A stretch of DNA of 64,000 nt from Cytidiella melzeri (Eukaryota; Basidiomycota; Agaricomycetes; Polyporales; Irpicaceae), in contig JABYQR010000001.1 in NCBI GenBank assembly GCA_022592445.1, positions 1 to 64,000 on the forward strand, written 5' to 3'. The first letter of the stretch is position 1; each line of letters begins with the position of its first letter. The notes under the pieces were generated by a model. It did no database searches. It saw nothing but the letters and a program-made list of their open reading frames with translations, and was not told the DNA's origin. Shown here in pieces: positions 21,401 through 32,045 of the stretch. Both the position numbers and the translations under genes were made by a program.

Positions 21401-22245
21401 GCAGACATCCTAGAGCTGGTCCAACGCTCACTAAGGACCTGAAAAGGTCTGACATGAATGACATCATGTGGAACCGCTTGCAAGCTCAAGAGCATGCTAA
21501 GGCGGCATTACAACTTGCGGCTGAACGCATGAAGTGGTACTATGACAAGCACGTCCAGAAGGTCCCCTTCAACAAAGGTGATCAGGTCATGCTAGATCTG
21601 AGAGACTACCAAAAATCTGGACATAAGCTGTCAGCCAAGTACTACGGACCATTCAAGATTGCTGAAAAGCTTTTGCCGGTCACATTCAGACTGGAATGGC
21701 CCGAACGTTCACCAAGGATACATCCTGTATTCCATGCAAGCAAGTTGTTACCGTATAACAAACCTGAGTTCGAAGGCAAAAAGCTGGAGATGCCTCCGCC
21801 AGATATCATCGACGGAAAAGAAGAATACGAAGTCGAGAAGATTCTCAAGTCAAGACGTACAGGTTGTGCCAAAAAGCTTCAGTATTACATACGCTGGAAA
21901 GGCTACGGACCAAACAACGACACGTGGGAACCTGTAGAAAACATCACGCACGCTCAAGAAGCGATCAAGAAATTCTACGACAATCATCCCCGAGCTATCC
22001 GCTCAGCTATAATCTACTGTGTATAAAGTTACAAACAACCAACCAAGAATCATCCACGATCCAATGATGCAACCGAGGAGGGTACGGACTAGACTACCAT
22101 CAGCCAATGAGGTGATAACCCCGTCAGGGACATTGGTAGAAGCCGCTAGAGTCACTCGGAACTGCTTAGGCACCCTCTTGACAATGGTGAAAAAGTGGAC
22201 TCAATGACCAAGGTGTTTGTTCAAAACTCTTTGCACGGAGTTCAA

Positions 22246-22263
22246 AGCAAGAAGGGGGGGTAA
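22246..22263 (+). other. Element B polypurine tract
   Basis: The purine run AGCAAGAAGGGGGGGTAA lies directly before TGTCACAG of the 3' LTR. It matches the position and end (GGGGGGTAA) of the element D tract. Confidence 0.85.
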
Positions 22264-22967
22264 TGTCACAGATTTTCAATGTTTCTACAAGACTTGCCTT
22301 ACCAGGCAACGGTATTATTGGGAATATTTAAGCGCTTATCCGGCGTCTATTTAGGCGCTTATCTAGGCGCTTATCTGGCGCTTATAAGGCGCTTATTCCG
22401 GCACTTATTCTCAGTGCCTATCAATTGATGCGCTGATACGCCTCCTGTCTCTGATGCGCTGATGTACTCCTTCCCTTATCTGTGTATCACATGATGGAAC
22501 TCTCTGGAACCTTGTGGAACATGCTGGAACTATGATGTCATAGTATAGAACATTCCAATAGATGATGTCATAGTTCTTAGAACCTTCTGGAAAAGTCTAG
22601 CCTTGGCTTAGAACAAGCTAGAACAAGTCTAGCCTTGGGACTGGGTCATGGGGTCAGGTCATGGGGACAATTGCTACTGGTTGATTATTGAAGTGGCACC
22701 ACTAGGGCATAGGGCATGCTTAGTAAGGTAGATTACTTTGCTTACTCATGTAGGTATTAGGGATCTTAGGGTAGTACCTGGGGTCCTCCCCTTCATGTAT
22801 ATATAGAGGCACTCCTGAGGGCATATCCCCTCAGTCTTATCCACTCTGTTGATCAAGGACTACTTCGTACTCCCCAGTACACACTCTCACCCACACTCTA
22901 CTCTCTATCTCACTATCTCCCCCTCAAGTTTATCAACTATCTGGTGAGTGTAACCTTAACTGTTACA
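22264..22967 (+). repeat. Element B 3' LTR
   Basis: It begins TGTCACAGATTTTC and ends CTGTTACA. The U3 holds a cluster of GGCGCTTATC-type repeats (about 22330-22400). A TATA box, TGTATATATAG, is near 22795. A GTGAGT donor (22944) followed by a CTTAAC branch-like word lies at the very end, suggesting the leader intron starts inside the LTR. The right flank is not a recognisable target duplicate because the 5' partner is outside the window. Confidence 0.85.
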
Positions 22968-23054
22968 CCGGCGGCCTGAGAAGCAGAGCAAGATGGTCCA
23001 AGTGCAGCAACAAGCTTCGGCAATGATTATCGGCCGAACCTCGGTAGTCCTGGT
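22968..23054. other. Spacer between inverted LTRs
   Basis: This unassigned 87-bp sequence could be the divergent end of the inverted LTR copy or the leader of another element. Nothing coding was seen. Confidence 0.3.
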
Positions 23055-23612
23055 TCAACAGAGTGGATAAGACTGAGGGGATATGCCCTCAGGAGTGCCT
23101 CTATATATACATGAAGGGGAGGACCCCAGGTACTACCCTAAGACCCCTAATACCTACATGAGTAAGCGAAGTAATCTACCTTACTAAGCATGCCCTATGC
23201 CCTAGTGGTGCCACTTCAATAATCAACCAATAGCAATTGTCCCCATGACCTGACCCCATGACCCAGTCCCAAGGCTAGACTTGTTCTAGCTTGTTCTAAG
23301 ACAAGGCTAGACTTTTCCAGAAGGTTCTAAGAACTATGACATCATCTATTGGAATGTTCTATACTATGACATCATAGTTCCAGCATGTTCCACAAGGTTC
23401 CAGAGAGTTCTATCATGTGATACACAGATAAGGAAAGGAGCGCATCAGTGCATCAGCGCATCAATTGATAGGCACTGAGAATAAGCGCCGGATAAGCGCC
23501 TAAATAGACGCCAGATAAGCGCTGGATAAGCACCTGATAAGCACTTATATATTTCCAATAATACTGTTGCTTGGTAAGGCAAGTCTTGTAGAAACATTGA
23601 AAATCTGTGACA
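23055..23612 (-). repeat. Inverted, truncated copy of the element B LTR
   Basis: The reverse complement begins TGTCACAGATTTTC at 23612 and follows the 22264 LTR to the words CCACTCTGTTGA, then diverges. The number of GGCGCTTATC-like repeats differs. Together with the direct copy it makes an inverted repeat with arms of about 560-590 bp around a loop of about 200 bp. Confidence 0.85.
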
Positions 23613-23911
23613 GAGGCAATGCGAGACCACGCGAGAGAACTTGGGCTAGGCACGTTGCAAAGAGGTTTCCTCTGGCCATGGTTGGCCAAAACTGAGTGCA
23701 GTGCCCCTTTTAGCTTATCCAAGTTCCGTGTATCCAATACGACGAGTCTTTGTGGGCAACGAGCGGTGCTCTTTGGGAGTGATGGAAACACAGAGGCAAA
23801 TTTGAGGGCACTCGCAAGCTGAAGCGCTGGGCTCGAGCATCCGGCGCAAGAGGGTGGCCAGCGTGGCTTGATGCGGAAATGGCGCTCTTGATCGGACTTG
23901 CGCCAGCGGGA
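23613..23911. other. Unassigned 300 bp between LTRs
   Basis: This is higher-GC, unique-looking sequence between two LTRs. No convincing gene. It may be a remnant of host or element sequence trapped in the nest. Confidence 0.3.
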
Positions 23912-24621
23912 TGTCACAGAGCGACTGCTGCTATGCTGATAACCCTAAAAAGGGAGTGAAGTAGAGAGGAAGGGGGGTAGATCTCCACAACAACAATGAG
24001 GTCAAAGTTGATGATGAGCAGGCAAGCAGGCACTGAGGCTGAATACTAGCAGTGCAAATGACAGAGTTAATAGGGTATGATACTAAGTTACATGCAGTAA
24101 CTCACCTAGCAGTGCAAATGACAGAGAGGTCAAGATGCAGAGCTAGGGAGGGTAAGAGCTACTATATATACTGTGGCTGGGTGGTCTGTGCGCAAGTTCT
24201 CACACTAGGGACTGGAGTAACTGTGGGACTGGAGTAACAATAGAACAATAAGGGACCAGGGTAACTGTCAAGGACCAGGGTACGTAGAACAATAGAGCTA
24301 GAACAATAGAACAACAGAACAATAGAATAGGAGCAATAGAACAATAGAAACTGGGGGAATCCCTAACAATAGACAAAAGACAATAGACAAAAGACAATAG
24401 GACAATAAGAACTGGGGGAATCCCTAACAATGGAAGTGGAACAATAAAACAATAGCCTAGGTTTATCTGGAACCGCTCCAGATTGAGTCTAGGGTTTGGG
24501 TCTGGACTATTGATAAATAAGGCAGGATGTCACGTGACCCGGGTTATGGTTAGGTCTGGTAACACTCCTAGCCGGAAAATAAGTGCTCTAGATAGGCGCC
24601 TAAGGCTGTAAACTTGTGACA
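23912..24621 (-). repeat. LTR of a further family (TGTCACA...TGTGACA)
   Basis: This 710-bp sequence has perfect 7-bp inverted ends. The TATA box (TATATATAG on the minus strand, about 24161-24171) sets a minus orientation. A GTGAGT donor at 24105 and a TAG acceptor at 24046 define a 60-nt intron-like segment bounded by two copies of a 21-nt motif (24046-24066 and 24106-24126), as in element D LTRs. The flanks (CGGGA and ATGTT) are not duplicates, so it is not a simple solo LTR. Confidence 0.75.
24236..24455 (+). repeat. GAACAATAG-rich minisatellite inside the LTR
   Basis: Many copies of (A/G)AACAATAG(A) and two copies of GAACTGGGGGAATCCCTAACAATAG-like units (the first AACTGG..., about 24350 and 24410). 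The same GAACAATA words occur in the element D LTR and in the 26148-26758 LTR. Confidence 0.75.
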
Positions 24622-25237
24622 ATGTTGGAAAAATCTGGTCTCTGTTGGACTATCCATGTCACGGGACTCTGTTGGTTTGATTGGAACACCGTCGTCTGCC
24701 CTTTGGGAATAATTGGCTGCTGCCACGAGGCTGCTGCTTGTCAGGTGTTCGCCTTGTGTAGGACCCGAGTGCAGGGCAGGCTCGAGAAGCCGGCCATTCG
24801 CGTGGCTTGCAAGGACACCCTCATCTCTCACACTGGTACTTGTATGGCCTCTTGCCCTTGTGATGCCTTGTAGAAGTCCCTTTGGTGAATGCTCGAACCA
24901 TCTTGTGCCTTGTTACATGTGCAGCAAAATCTGGGCTTATCACCGCTGGCCTTCTATAGCAAGGTATTGCCACTCCCTCTGCGGCCCCCACCAGCTGGAG
25001 TATGGAGATTTGAAGTCCAAGTTGTCTGTTGAGTTTCTTGAAGATCCACCTGACAAACTTTGCTCAGTCTTCCTCTGACCTAGCTTTGGCCTCAGCTTCC
25101 GGCTTGGCATGGTGATCATCTGCTGGAATATGTCTCTCCTTTGGCATTTTTACCTTCATTATTGGGTTGCGCCTCTGCTCCTCAGAAGCCTCCCCTTTGT
25201 GTATGAGTGTCCTTATAGTCCACTCATGGCCTGATCT
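24622..25237. other. Unassigned region in the retroelement nest
   Basis: No complete gene. The minus strand has broken, Lys/Glu-rich coding-like segments downstream of the LINE fragment. This may be a LINE 3' end or remains of another element. Short open frames on both strands lack recognisable motifs. Confidence 0.3.
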
Positions 25238-25561
25238 CTACACCTCGCACATAAACTGCCGGTGGTATTTGGGGCTGTAATCAATTGGTTTCCACTTGGT
25301 TTGGGCACCAAACATGGTTTGTTTGAGTATTGTCTCAACCCACACTCGTGTCACCGTGTAGGAGTTGAAACAATTTGCAGCTAAATCTGAGGTTCTTGTT
25401 TCCACCAAATTAGCCCATTCATAAGTGCCTGCCATGGGGTTCATGATCAGGAACACAAGGAGTTTGTTTTGTCCAAACAACTGTGTGCAGTTTTGGAAAT
25501 CTGCAGATCCCATACCCGCAAGAGCTGCTAGTTCCTCTTGGTTGTATGGGTCAGGTGATCT
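25238..25561 (-). pseudogene. Coding-like tail after the LINE zinc motif
   Basis: This continues the LINE frame after a TAG (about 25561) with residues such as NQEELAALAGMGSADFQNC and runs open to a stop at 25238. I see no domain. It is either the degraded end of the LINE ORF or a fused unrelated fragment. Confidence 0.35.
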
Positions 25562-27558
25562 CTAAGCATGGTACCACAAGAGACACTCTTCCAGCAAATG
25601 CTTTCGAGTTTCTATAGCACCACACGCACATTCTGCGGGGCCCTCCAGGTGAAATCTTTCACAGAACTCGCCAATAGGCATGTGTCCTGAGATGAGTTGT
25701 GTAGCAGCAGCATATTCCGCCACTCCCACTGTATTATCTGGCTTATCAACATCATACAATGCAGACTGAGCTCCGCCAAGGTTTTTCAACCACCAATGTT
25801 GTTTGGCCACTGGTGTAACTCCCTTGAATTTGGATGTTTTAATAATGTTGCTGTGCCCTTTGAAATCAAAGTCTTTCATAAGACAATGCCACCGTTTAAT
25901 GGCTAGCACATCTTTGTCTTGACGTGCCACACTCCACGAGGTGAACCTCGGTTGTGGTTTTTCTGTAGCTTCTTTGGCAAATTCTGAACTGAACAAATTT
26001 CTTTGCTGTACTCTGTAAACTCAATCCGAGGTTTCAGATCTCCATCCACCCACAATTTGTAATCATTGGAGGATTTGTTTGGCACATCCAAACAGAACTT
26101 AATTCTGTTCTGGAACTCATCTAAAATGTGTTTACCAGGCCAGTTTTTGTTAAGACCGACTATTGTCAAGAGACAAGTTGTCAAGTCAGAACCCCTTGGT
26201 GTAGCTACACACAAGGTCGAATGATGGTTTAGGCTGCGCAGTTGCTGTTAAGCACAGTGGAAGACAGATGATGGTTTGATAGAAGGAATATTGATACAAA
26301 GTGGATAGACTGAGGTTCTAGCCCCATGTCTAGCGGCTATTTATACATGTTGACTTAACTACTTATGGACTAGTCTGACGTAGTGGTAAGCAATCAATGG
26401 AATGGAAAGAAAGAACAATAGACAATAGAGAGATGGAACATGAGTCAAAGAACAATAGAAAAGGGGTTGAACCCAAAACAGGGGATAGACAGGGTTGAAC
26501 CCAATAGAACGGTAACAGAGTTATGGAAGAGCCGAGGTTAGAACCGAGGCAATGGCATCCAATCGGAGTTAGGTCTGAAGTAACAAGAACAAATAAGGGG
26601 AAGTCAATGACATAATAGTCCATGTTGAACAGAAATGACAAGGGATTGAAAGTGATGGGGCAAGGACAAGTTGGATTGTCAAGACAGAGCAAAGAAATGG
26701 ATAGCTACTGTTATGAGAAAAGAATGAAAATAGCAGAGTGTGAAGGCCGTTCGTAACAGTTTTTGACATCAACAGGGTCAAAGGCTTCATCAGAAGTCAT
26801 CCCTATTTTGTGAATGTGTGCCAAAGGCAAATCCACTTTGTACCGTTGTGCCACTAAAGGGAAAAGCATACAACAATTTGCATCATTTGTCTCCCACTCT
26901 GCCAGGAGACTAGCCCGGAGAGGATGGCCACGATGTACTGTCTGCACTCTAAGAGTAGCTTTTGACATGAACTTGTCTACTTGAACTTGTCTACTTGGTG
27001 TCAGATGGGAATGAGTCCAGCCATCATTTCAAGTGCACCAATTGGAGTGGTCTTGAAGCCACCTGTGATCCACCTCGCAGCTCATAACTGAGCAAGTTGA
27101 AGCTCCTTGGCAATCCATTTTTGTCGCTTCCAATTGGGATCCCACCACAGTTGTGCACTGTAGAGTAGAACTGGAAGCACGTTAGAGATATATAAATGTC
27201 TCTTATGGTAAGGAATGAATCCTTGTTGTGATATACCAAGTAAACACAACACATTGACAGTACTACACGCTTTGTTAGTGTACCGTCTTATGTGCTCCCT
27301 CCATGTAAGTCTAGGAGTGAAAAGGAAGCCCAGGTAATGTACAAGCTCCTTAGGCTTAATAATGATCACCGTCCTGTTAGGGCCTGGCAAATTTACACTT
27401 GGGCCTAGAGATTCATCTGGACTCCAAGGTTTGGTACCATTCCTGAAGTGAATAAGTTCCATCTTATCCCCTTCCACTTCTAACCCTGCCATTCTCATGG
27501 TATTGGTCAACCGTCCAACCGCTGGCAGCCGTCCTACGGTTACGAATACCGGTCTCAC
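25562..27558 (-). pseudogene. 5'-truncated LINE (non-LTR retrotransposon) ORF2 fragment
   Basis: From right to left the minus strand encodes the end of a LINE reverse transcriptase. It contains LEVEGDKMELIHF, then KELVHYLGFLFTPRLTWREH and LPVLLYSAQLWWDP. A linker and a C-terminal CX1CX7HX4C motif (CACGAIETRKHLLEEC, about 25585-25635) follow, as in fungal non-LTR elements. Palm-domain motifs and an endonuclease are missing, so the copy is 5' truncated near 27560, which is usual for LINEs. It is split by the 26148-26758 LTR and carries stops and frame changes. After removal of that LTR the text VKN-WPGKHILDEF reads through the junction. Confidence 0.8.
26148..26758 (-). mobile_element. Solo LTR inside the LINE fragment
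   Basis: The 611-bp sequence begins TGTTAAGACC and ends TTCGTAACA (TGTTA/TAACA ends), flanked by GTTTT on both sides (26143-26147 and 26759-26763). Removing it with one GTTTT restores the LINE reading frame. A TATA-like GTATAAATAG on the minus strand (about 26339-26348) suggests minus orientation. GAACAATAG words are at 26410-26460. Confidence 0.9.
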
Positions 27559-27571
27559 ATGTAACTACGTT

Positions 27572-27756
27572 ACGCACGGACCTGTATCGGGAATCATGAA
27601 GTTCTGTGTCTCGGATATATTGTGGATATTAATGTTTTCCGGTGCGAGATGAGACGCTCGGTCTGGTCTTACACCGCGTCTTCGAACTGGACCATGTATT
27701 GTAATCACTGGCTTGCTCAACTCTGGCCACTCTGATCAACTCAACTCCTCCGACCC
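27572..27756 (+). promoter_or_regulatory. RIC1 promoter region next to the LINE end
   Basis: Under 200 bp separate the truncated LINE end from the RIC1 start codon. I see no clear TATA box. The transposon nest therefore directly borders, and probably forms, the upstream region of this gene. Confidence 0.4.
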
Positions 27757-30700
27757 ATGTACTTCCCGACCGCTGCTGCACGCCAGCTCTCATCTGCTCC
27801 TCCGCTTTCTATCTCTCATGAGCCGGTCATTGCACTCGTGCCTAGTCCTCGCAGGACGCTGTTCTGCACTTTGACAAACAGGAGCTTGTCTGTTTGGAGA
27901 CAACGTGTACGTTTCATTCCAAAGCCCTCCCCCATTAGCCATGCCGACAGTGATACATTACACCACAGCCCTCAGCAGTCCTTGCGCACCTTGCTCGCAC
28001 TGCCACTTCAGTGGAGGAACACGGAGACAACGTATCCATGGAATGGTCTCCGGATAGCAACAGGATCATTATCCAGGTGTGTTTCGTCTTCCTTCGCCAA
28101 ACAGGAGAGAGAATGGACTCACGTCGGACACTGCGAAACCACGTAGACTACGCTTTCATACCTCGTGCTCGTAACACTGGATGTGAACCCGGAGGAGGTG
28201 GCATACCGTACGCCACCATCACCTGCCGCCTCCCAGCGGCATTTTCTTCCCGGAGCAGGCGAGGCTGTCCCTTTACCGTCTATGAACTTCTTTCTCGAGG
28301 GAGTGATCCGGATAGAAGGGAGTTTGATCAGGTATTTCTGCAGAGGTTTCATCATATGAGTTTATGAGCTGACAGTACGTGTAGCGTCTCACCAAGAAGG
28401 GAGTACATTGTGTTCTCGACAAAAAGCCCGCCTTCTGTGCAACGCATACCTTGGCCGAGTGCGCACCACGAAGGTGGCCAAGAACATAGGACATACAGGA
28501 ATAGCGATAATTTGTATGACACATGGTTACTCAACGAGGAGACGTTCCCTTGGCTAATGGATAGCAACAGTGAGTTTCCATCGGCAGTTACCAGCCGGGG
28601 CTAATGTGCAGCGGCGACAAATTGCAGTCGTCACAGACCGAATATCATATTCCAAATCGACTGGGACTGAAACTTGGCTGACCTCCGACGGGAGAGCATA
28701 TCTCGTACAGCTTCACGAGCCGATCAACTACGACACATATTCCCAGGACACAGATTTTACCTCAGAAAACGTAAGCCCTATCAGTGGACACCCAGAACCC
28801 GCGATAGCTGAACGTCTTGTCAGGGAGAGGGAAAGCAAGACAGTGATCGCCAGGAGACCGGTCTTACATGGCATGGGACATGCATCCACAATGTCGAGCC
28901 TCCGAAGTGGGTGCAGAAACGACGGCTGGTCCGTCCGGACGACCCAGATGCGGATCAGCACTATTACGACGAACCTCGGCGAGCAGTCGCAGTGGCTATC
29001 AACGCCAAATTCTCTCTTGCTGCCATAGGCATGCACGGGTCAGTCCAATCTTTTTTCAGTTCATCTGACTGCTGAGACTACTTTGGGTGAATGAGAGGAA
29101 CGGTTGAACTCGTCAGCCTGCCTTCTCAAGGCATATTGCCCCCTGCGCAGGTCTTGCAAATACCCCAACTGTATAATAAGAAGATTGGTGTTGTGCGTAG
29201 TATGGAGTGGAGCTCGGATGGACATGCGCTAGCTGTGGGGTGTCAGAACGGCTGGGTCGTTTGGAGCGTAGGTGGACGGTGTCTGGCTTGGGGGTGTGGT
29301 GTGGAATATGAAGTCGACCAGGAGAAATTCACCGATGCTTTTATGTATGGGGTTCGTGATTTGGTGAGTCCCTGTCGTATGAGCAACGAGAGAACAACCC
29401 TCACAGCTCAATAGTTCTGGAGCCCTGGAAACTTTGAGTTGATAGTGTTGGCCGAGTCTGCGCCTAACAGTAAGACAACCCATGTTGCTGGCGCAAGCGT
29501 TGCTGAGTTACTTACTCTAGCACCCGATGGGGAATTGTTCGTGATACCCTTCGCAAAGAGTGCCAACATTGCACAACATTCTCCGGTAAAACAAACCTAC
29601 TTTCTCGAAGGATCTTCCTTTGTACTTAAACACGAGCAGGACAATACGCAATATGCCTTTCTGCAGATGGATGACAGGGTTTTGGTATACCGTGGCGCTG
29701 ATCAGCCCGACATGAGTGTCATCAATCCCGAGTCAGACGTTTGGCAACGTATCAAGGCAAGAAAGACATTTTAGACTCAATGAGAGGCCCAGCTAAAGAT
29801 TCGTGGCATGTAGATCCCACAAAGTTACTTGTCGACGAATTGGCCGATACGATACTCGGCTTTGAGTGCTGACGGCAGGCTAGTGGCTGTTGCCGGTCGT
29901 AGAGGTCTCTGTCATTACAGCTCAAATTCAGGTCGTTGGAGGCTATTCCCGGATGAGTTGCAAGAACAAGCCTTCACGGTGAGGGGTGGCCTGCTGTGGT
30001 TTCATCACGTTTTGGTTGCTGCGGTAGAAGTATCCAAGACGTATCAGGTGAGGAGTGTCTACTTCTCCACAAGCTTCATGTCATTCAAGTTTGCACAGAT
30101 TCGTCTTTACTCCAGAGACCTGGAGTTGAGCAACCAAAACGTACTACATCGCGAAATCTTGTCCTCGCCCGTAGTTATCCTGTCCTTGGTCGACAACTCC
30201 CTGCTGGTCTACACCGCAGATAACTCACTCTACCACTATCTTATCATACCCACAGCCGACACGATCAAATTGCATCTGTGCGGCAGTATTAGTTTCGAGG
30301 GCGTTATCACTGCGCCAAATGCAGTGCGCGTTCTTAGCTGGATGATACCGAACGCGCAGAAACGTATGTTGAGTTGTTGAGGACGGGTTTCGCCTTGCTC
30401 ATCCCGATTGCAGAGCTCGGTGATCCGACGGATGACCTCAGCGTGGCGACGGTGCTCATGATTGTAGGTGGTAATTTGGTTCTGCTCAAACCGAACAAAG
30501 TAGGTTCCTGATAATCATTCTGGACTTGATAGTCTCATTGACCCATACACAGTCAGCCGATCAGGAAGTCAAGTACGATCTGCAGCTCCTTTCAGATCGT
30601 ATTGAGTTCTGCTGGATACATCTTCGTGGAATTGGTGCGCTTGAAAACTCTCTGTGGGGGTACGATGGACAGAACATTCGTGTGTGGCTGAATGCTTTGG

Positions 30701-31644
30701 CCATCGAATCTCCGGATCCCACGATCGAAGCTCAGCCAGATCACGTCAAGGAAAGCGTTAGTATACCGCTGGACTTTTATCCGCTGTGTGCGTGTACGCT
30801 TGTCAGAGTGGAAATGTCCACTAACTTCTCTTCAGCTGTGCTGATGGACAAGGGCATTATCATCGGCGTAGAGCATGAAACCGCGTCCAGAATGAGCCTA
30901 CCGTTTGTCATGTTCCGACATATCACCAGCGTCAGTGTATGCATTCGAATACCATGGTCTCAGCCCTGACCTCGGCTTATAGACTCATCTATTCTTGCAA
31001 CATATCCTGCGCGTCCATTTGGAGGGTGGTCAACTCAACGAAGCAGTATCATTTGCCTACCAATATCAGCACCTAGTGTTCTTTGCCCATGCATTGGAGA
31101 TTTTACTGAACAGTGTCGTCGAAGACCTACCGTCGTCGCGTGACGACGGAACTTACGAGGCAGAATCCCAGAAGAAGCAGGCTACGTTGGCTAATACCGT
31201 CGAGTTTCTAGATTATTTTGACGTCTCCTTGGACGTCGTAGTGGGCTGTGCACGCAAAATCGAGGTGTCACACTGGCCGAGGCTATTCGACGTGGTCGGG
31301 AACCCAAAGACGCTATTCGAAGTCGGTCACGTCGCTCGCTTGCATCCCTACCGACCTATGACTGACGTTTGTATGGACAGGTGTGCATCACGTCCGGGCG
31401 ACTCAAGACTGCCGGCTCGTACCTTCTCGTCCTGCACAATCTGGAGCAGCTCGATAGTGAACATGGAGACGCGATACGTCTTTTACGCTGTGCGATGGAA
31501 GCCGAGGATTGGCAGCTGTGCCGAGAATTGTTGAGATTCCTTCGTTCAATTGATGAAACCGGTGAAGCTTTGCACCTAGCAGTGCGAGAAACTGGTCTTC
31601 TTGGTACTGATGACGGGCAGACAGCTGTAGACGGCACTGCATAG
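27757..31644 (+). CDS. RIC1: RIC1, guanine-nucleotide exchange factor subunit for Ypt6/Rab6
   Basis: Ric1 pairs with Rgp1 as exchange factor for the Rab6/Ypt6 GTPase at the Golgi, acting in endosome-to-Golgi traffic. The N-terminal half is WD40-like (VEEHGDNVSMEWSPDSNRI; WLTSDGRAYLVQLHE; NWPIRYSALSADGRLVAVAG). The C-terminal half is the RIC1 domain (WIHLRGIGALENSLWGYDG; SFAYQYQHLVFFAHALEILL; LKTAGSYLLVLHNLEQLD). About 15 exons are joined by introns of 50-70 nt. I traced 27757-27906, 27969-28076, 28147-28331, 28385-28569, 28628-28770 and so on, all phases agreeing. The intron 29757-29813 has a GC donor (AAG|GCAAGA) instead of GT. The product is about 1,000 residues, the family length. The start ATG follows CGACCC; the stop is TAG at 31642-31644. 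Confidence 0.93.
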
Positions 31645-32045
31645 CTAGAGCTTATTACAGCCACTTCCTTCTCCGTGTGATTCACACGCGCCCGCCCATC
31701 ATTATGGAAGTGGCTGTATCTATGAACTATTTATTTGCATACATGCGAAAGACTGTCTTTGGTTTTGCATACCAACGCATCGTAGCGACTGGTGTGACAT
31801 GCTCAACAGGCAAGACAAAGGTGATTGTGATTGTGATTGTACTTGTTCTACAGAGGCGCTCCAGGACGATTGAGAAAAAACAGACAAGACGCAAACGGTA
31901 AAGAATGCAACAAGTTGAATGTCATAGAATAAGAATATTTAGACAGAAGAAACGCAAAAAAGGAACAGAAACATATATCAAGCCAGTGGCAAGAATATTG
32001 AGGGCAAAGGGAAGCAAAGCAGAACCGAAGGGACATAACGCAGGT
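31645..32045. other. RIC1 / membrane-protein intergenic region with inverted repeat
   Basis: This convergent 3' region holds TACAGCCACTTCC (31656-31668) and its exact reverse complement (31706-31718), then A-rich sequence. The right arm with its flank recurs at 59978-60005. No gene seen. Confidence 0.6.

Larger units (their letters stand above)
10655..22026 (+). pseudogene. Element B: Pol (split by element D; two in-frame TGAs)
   Basis: Pol occupies 10643-10734 and, after element D and one GCGCG copy, 18420-22026, all in one frame. Protease LVDSGATTTF (about 18487), RT VYLDDILIF (about 19630), RNase H ETDASDFATG and the DKELLAI glutamate (about 20080-20220) are all present. Integrase has HNQPSAGHPG, CDTCQRMK, a VNLITQLPE segment where the first core aspartate should be, SDRGPQF and HPQTDGQTE. 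A chromodomain at the C-terminus starts KEEYEVEKILKSR, continues with LQYYIRWKGYG and ends WEPVEN. Two stops, TGA at 18661-18663 and at 21253-21255, sit where family context favours Arg CGA (the second within TERVNQ). This fits C to T deamination at CpG. The N replacing D in the first core motif may be a further loss. Confidence 0.9.

Noticed and set aside
28571..28615. A frameshift in RIC1 near 28570
   Set aside because: Using the acceptor at 28627 (TTGCAG) the exons join in phase as N-I-V-T-D-R-I-S-Y-S-K, so no lesion is needed.
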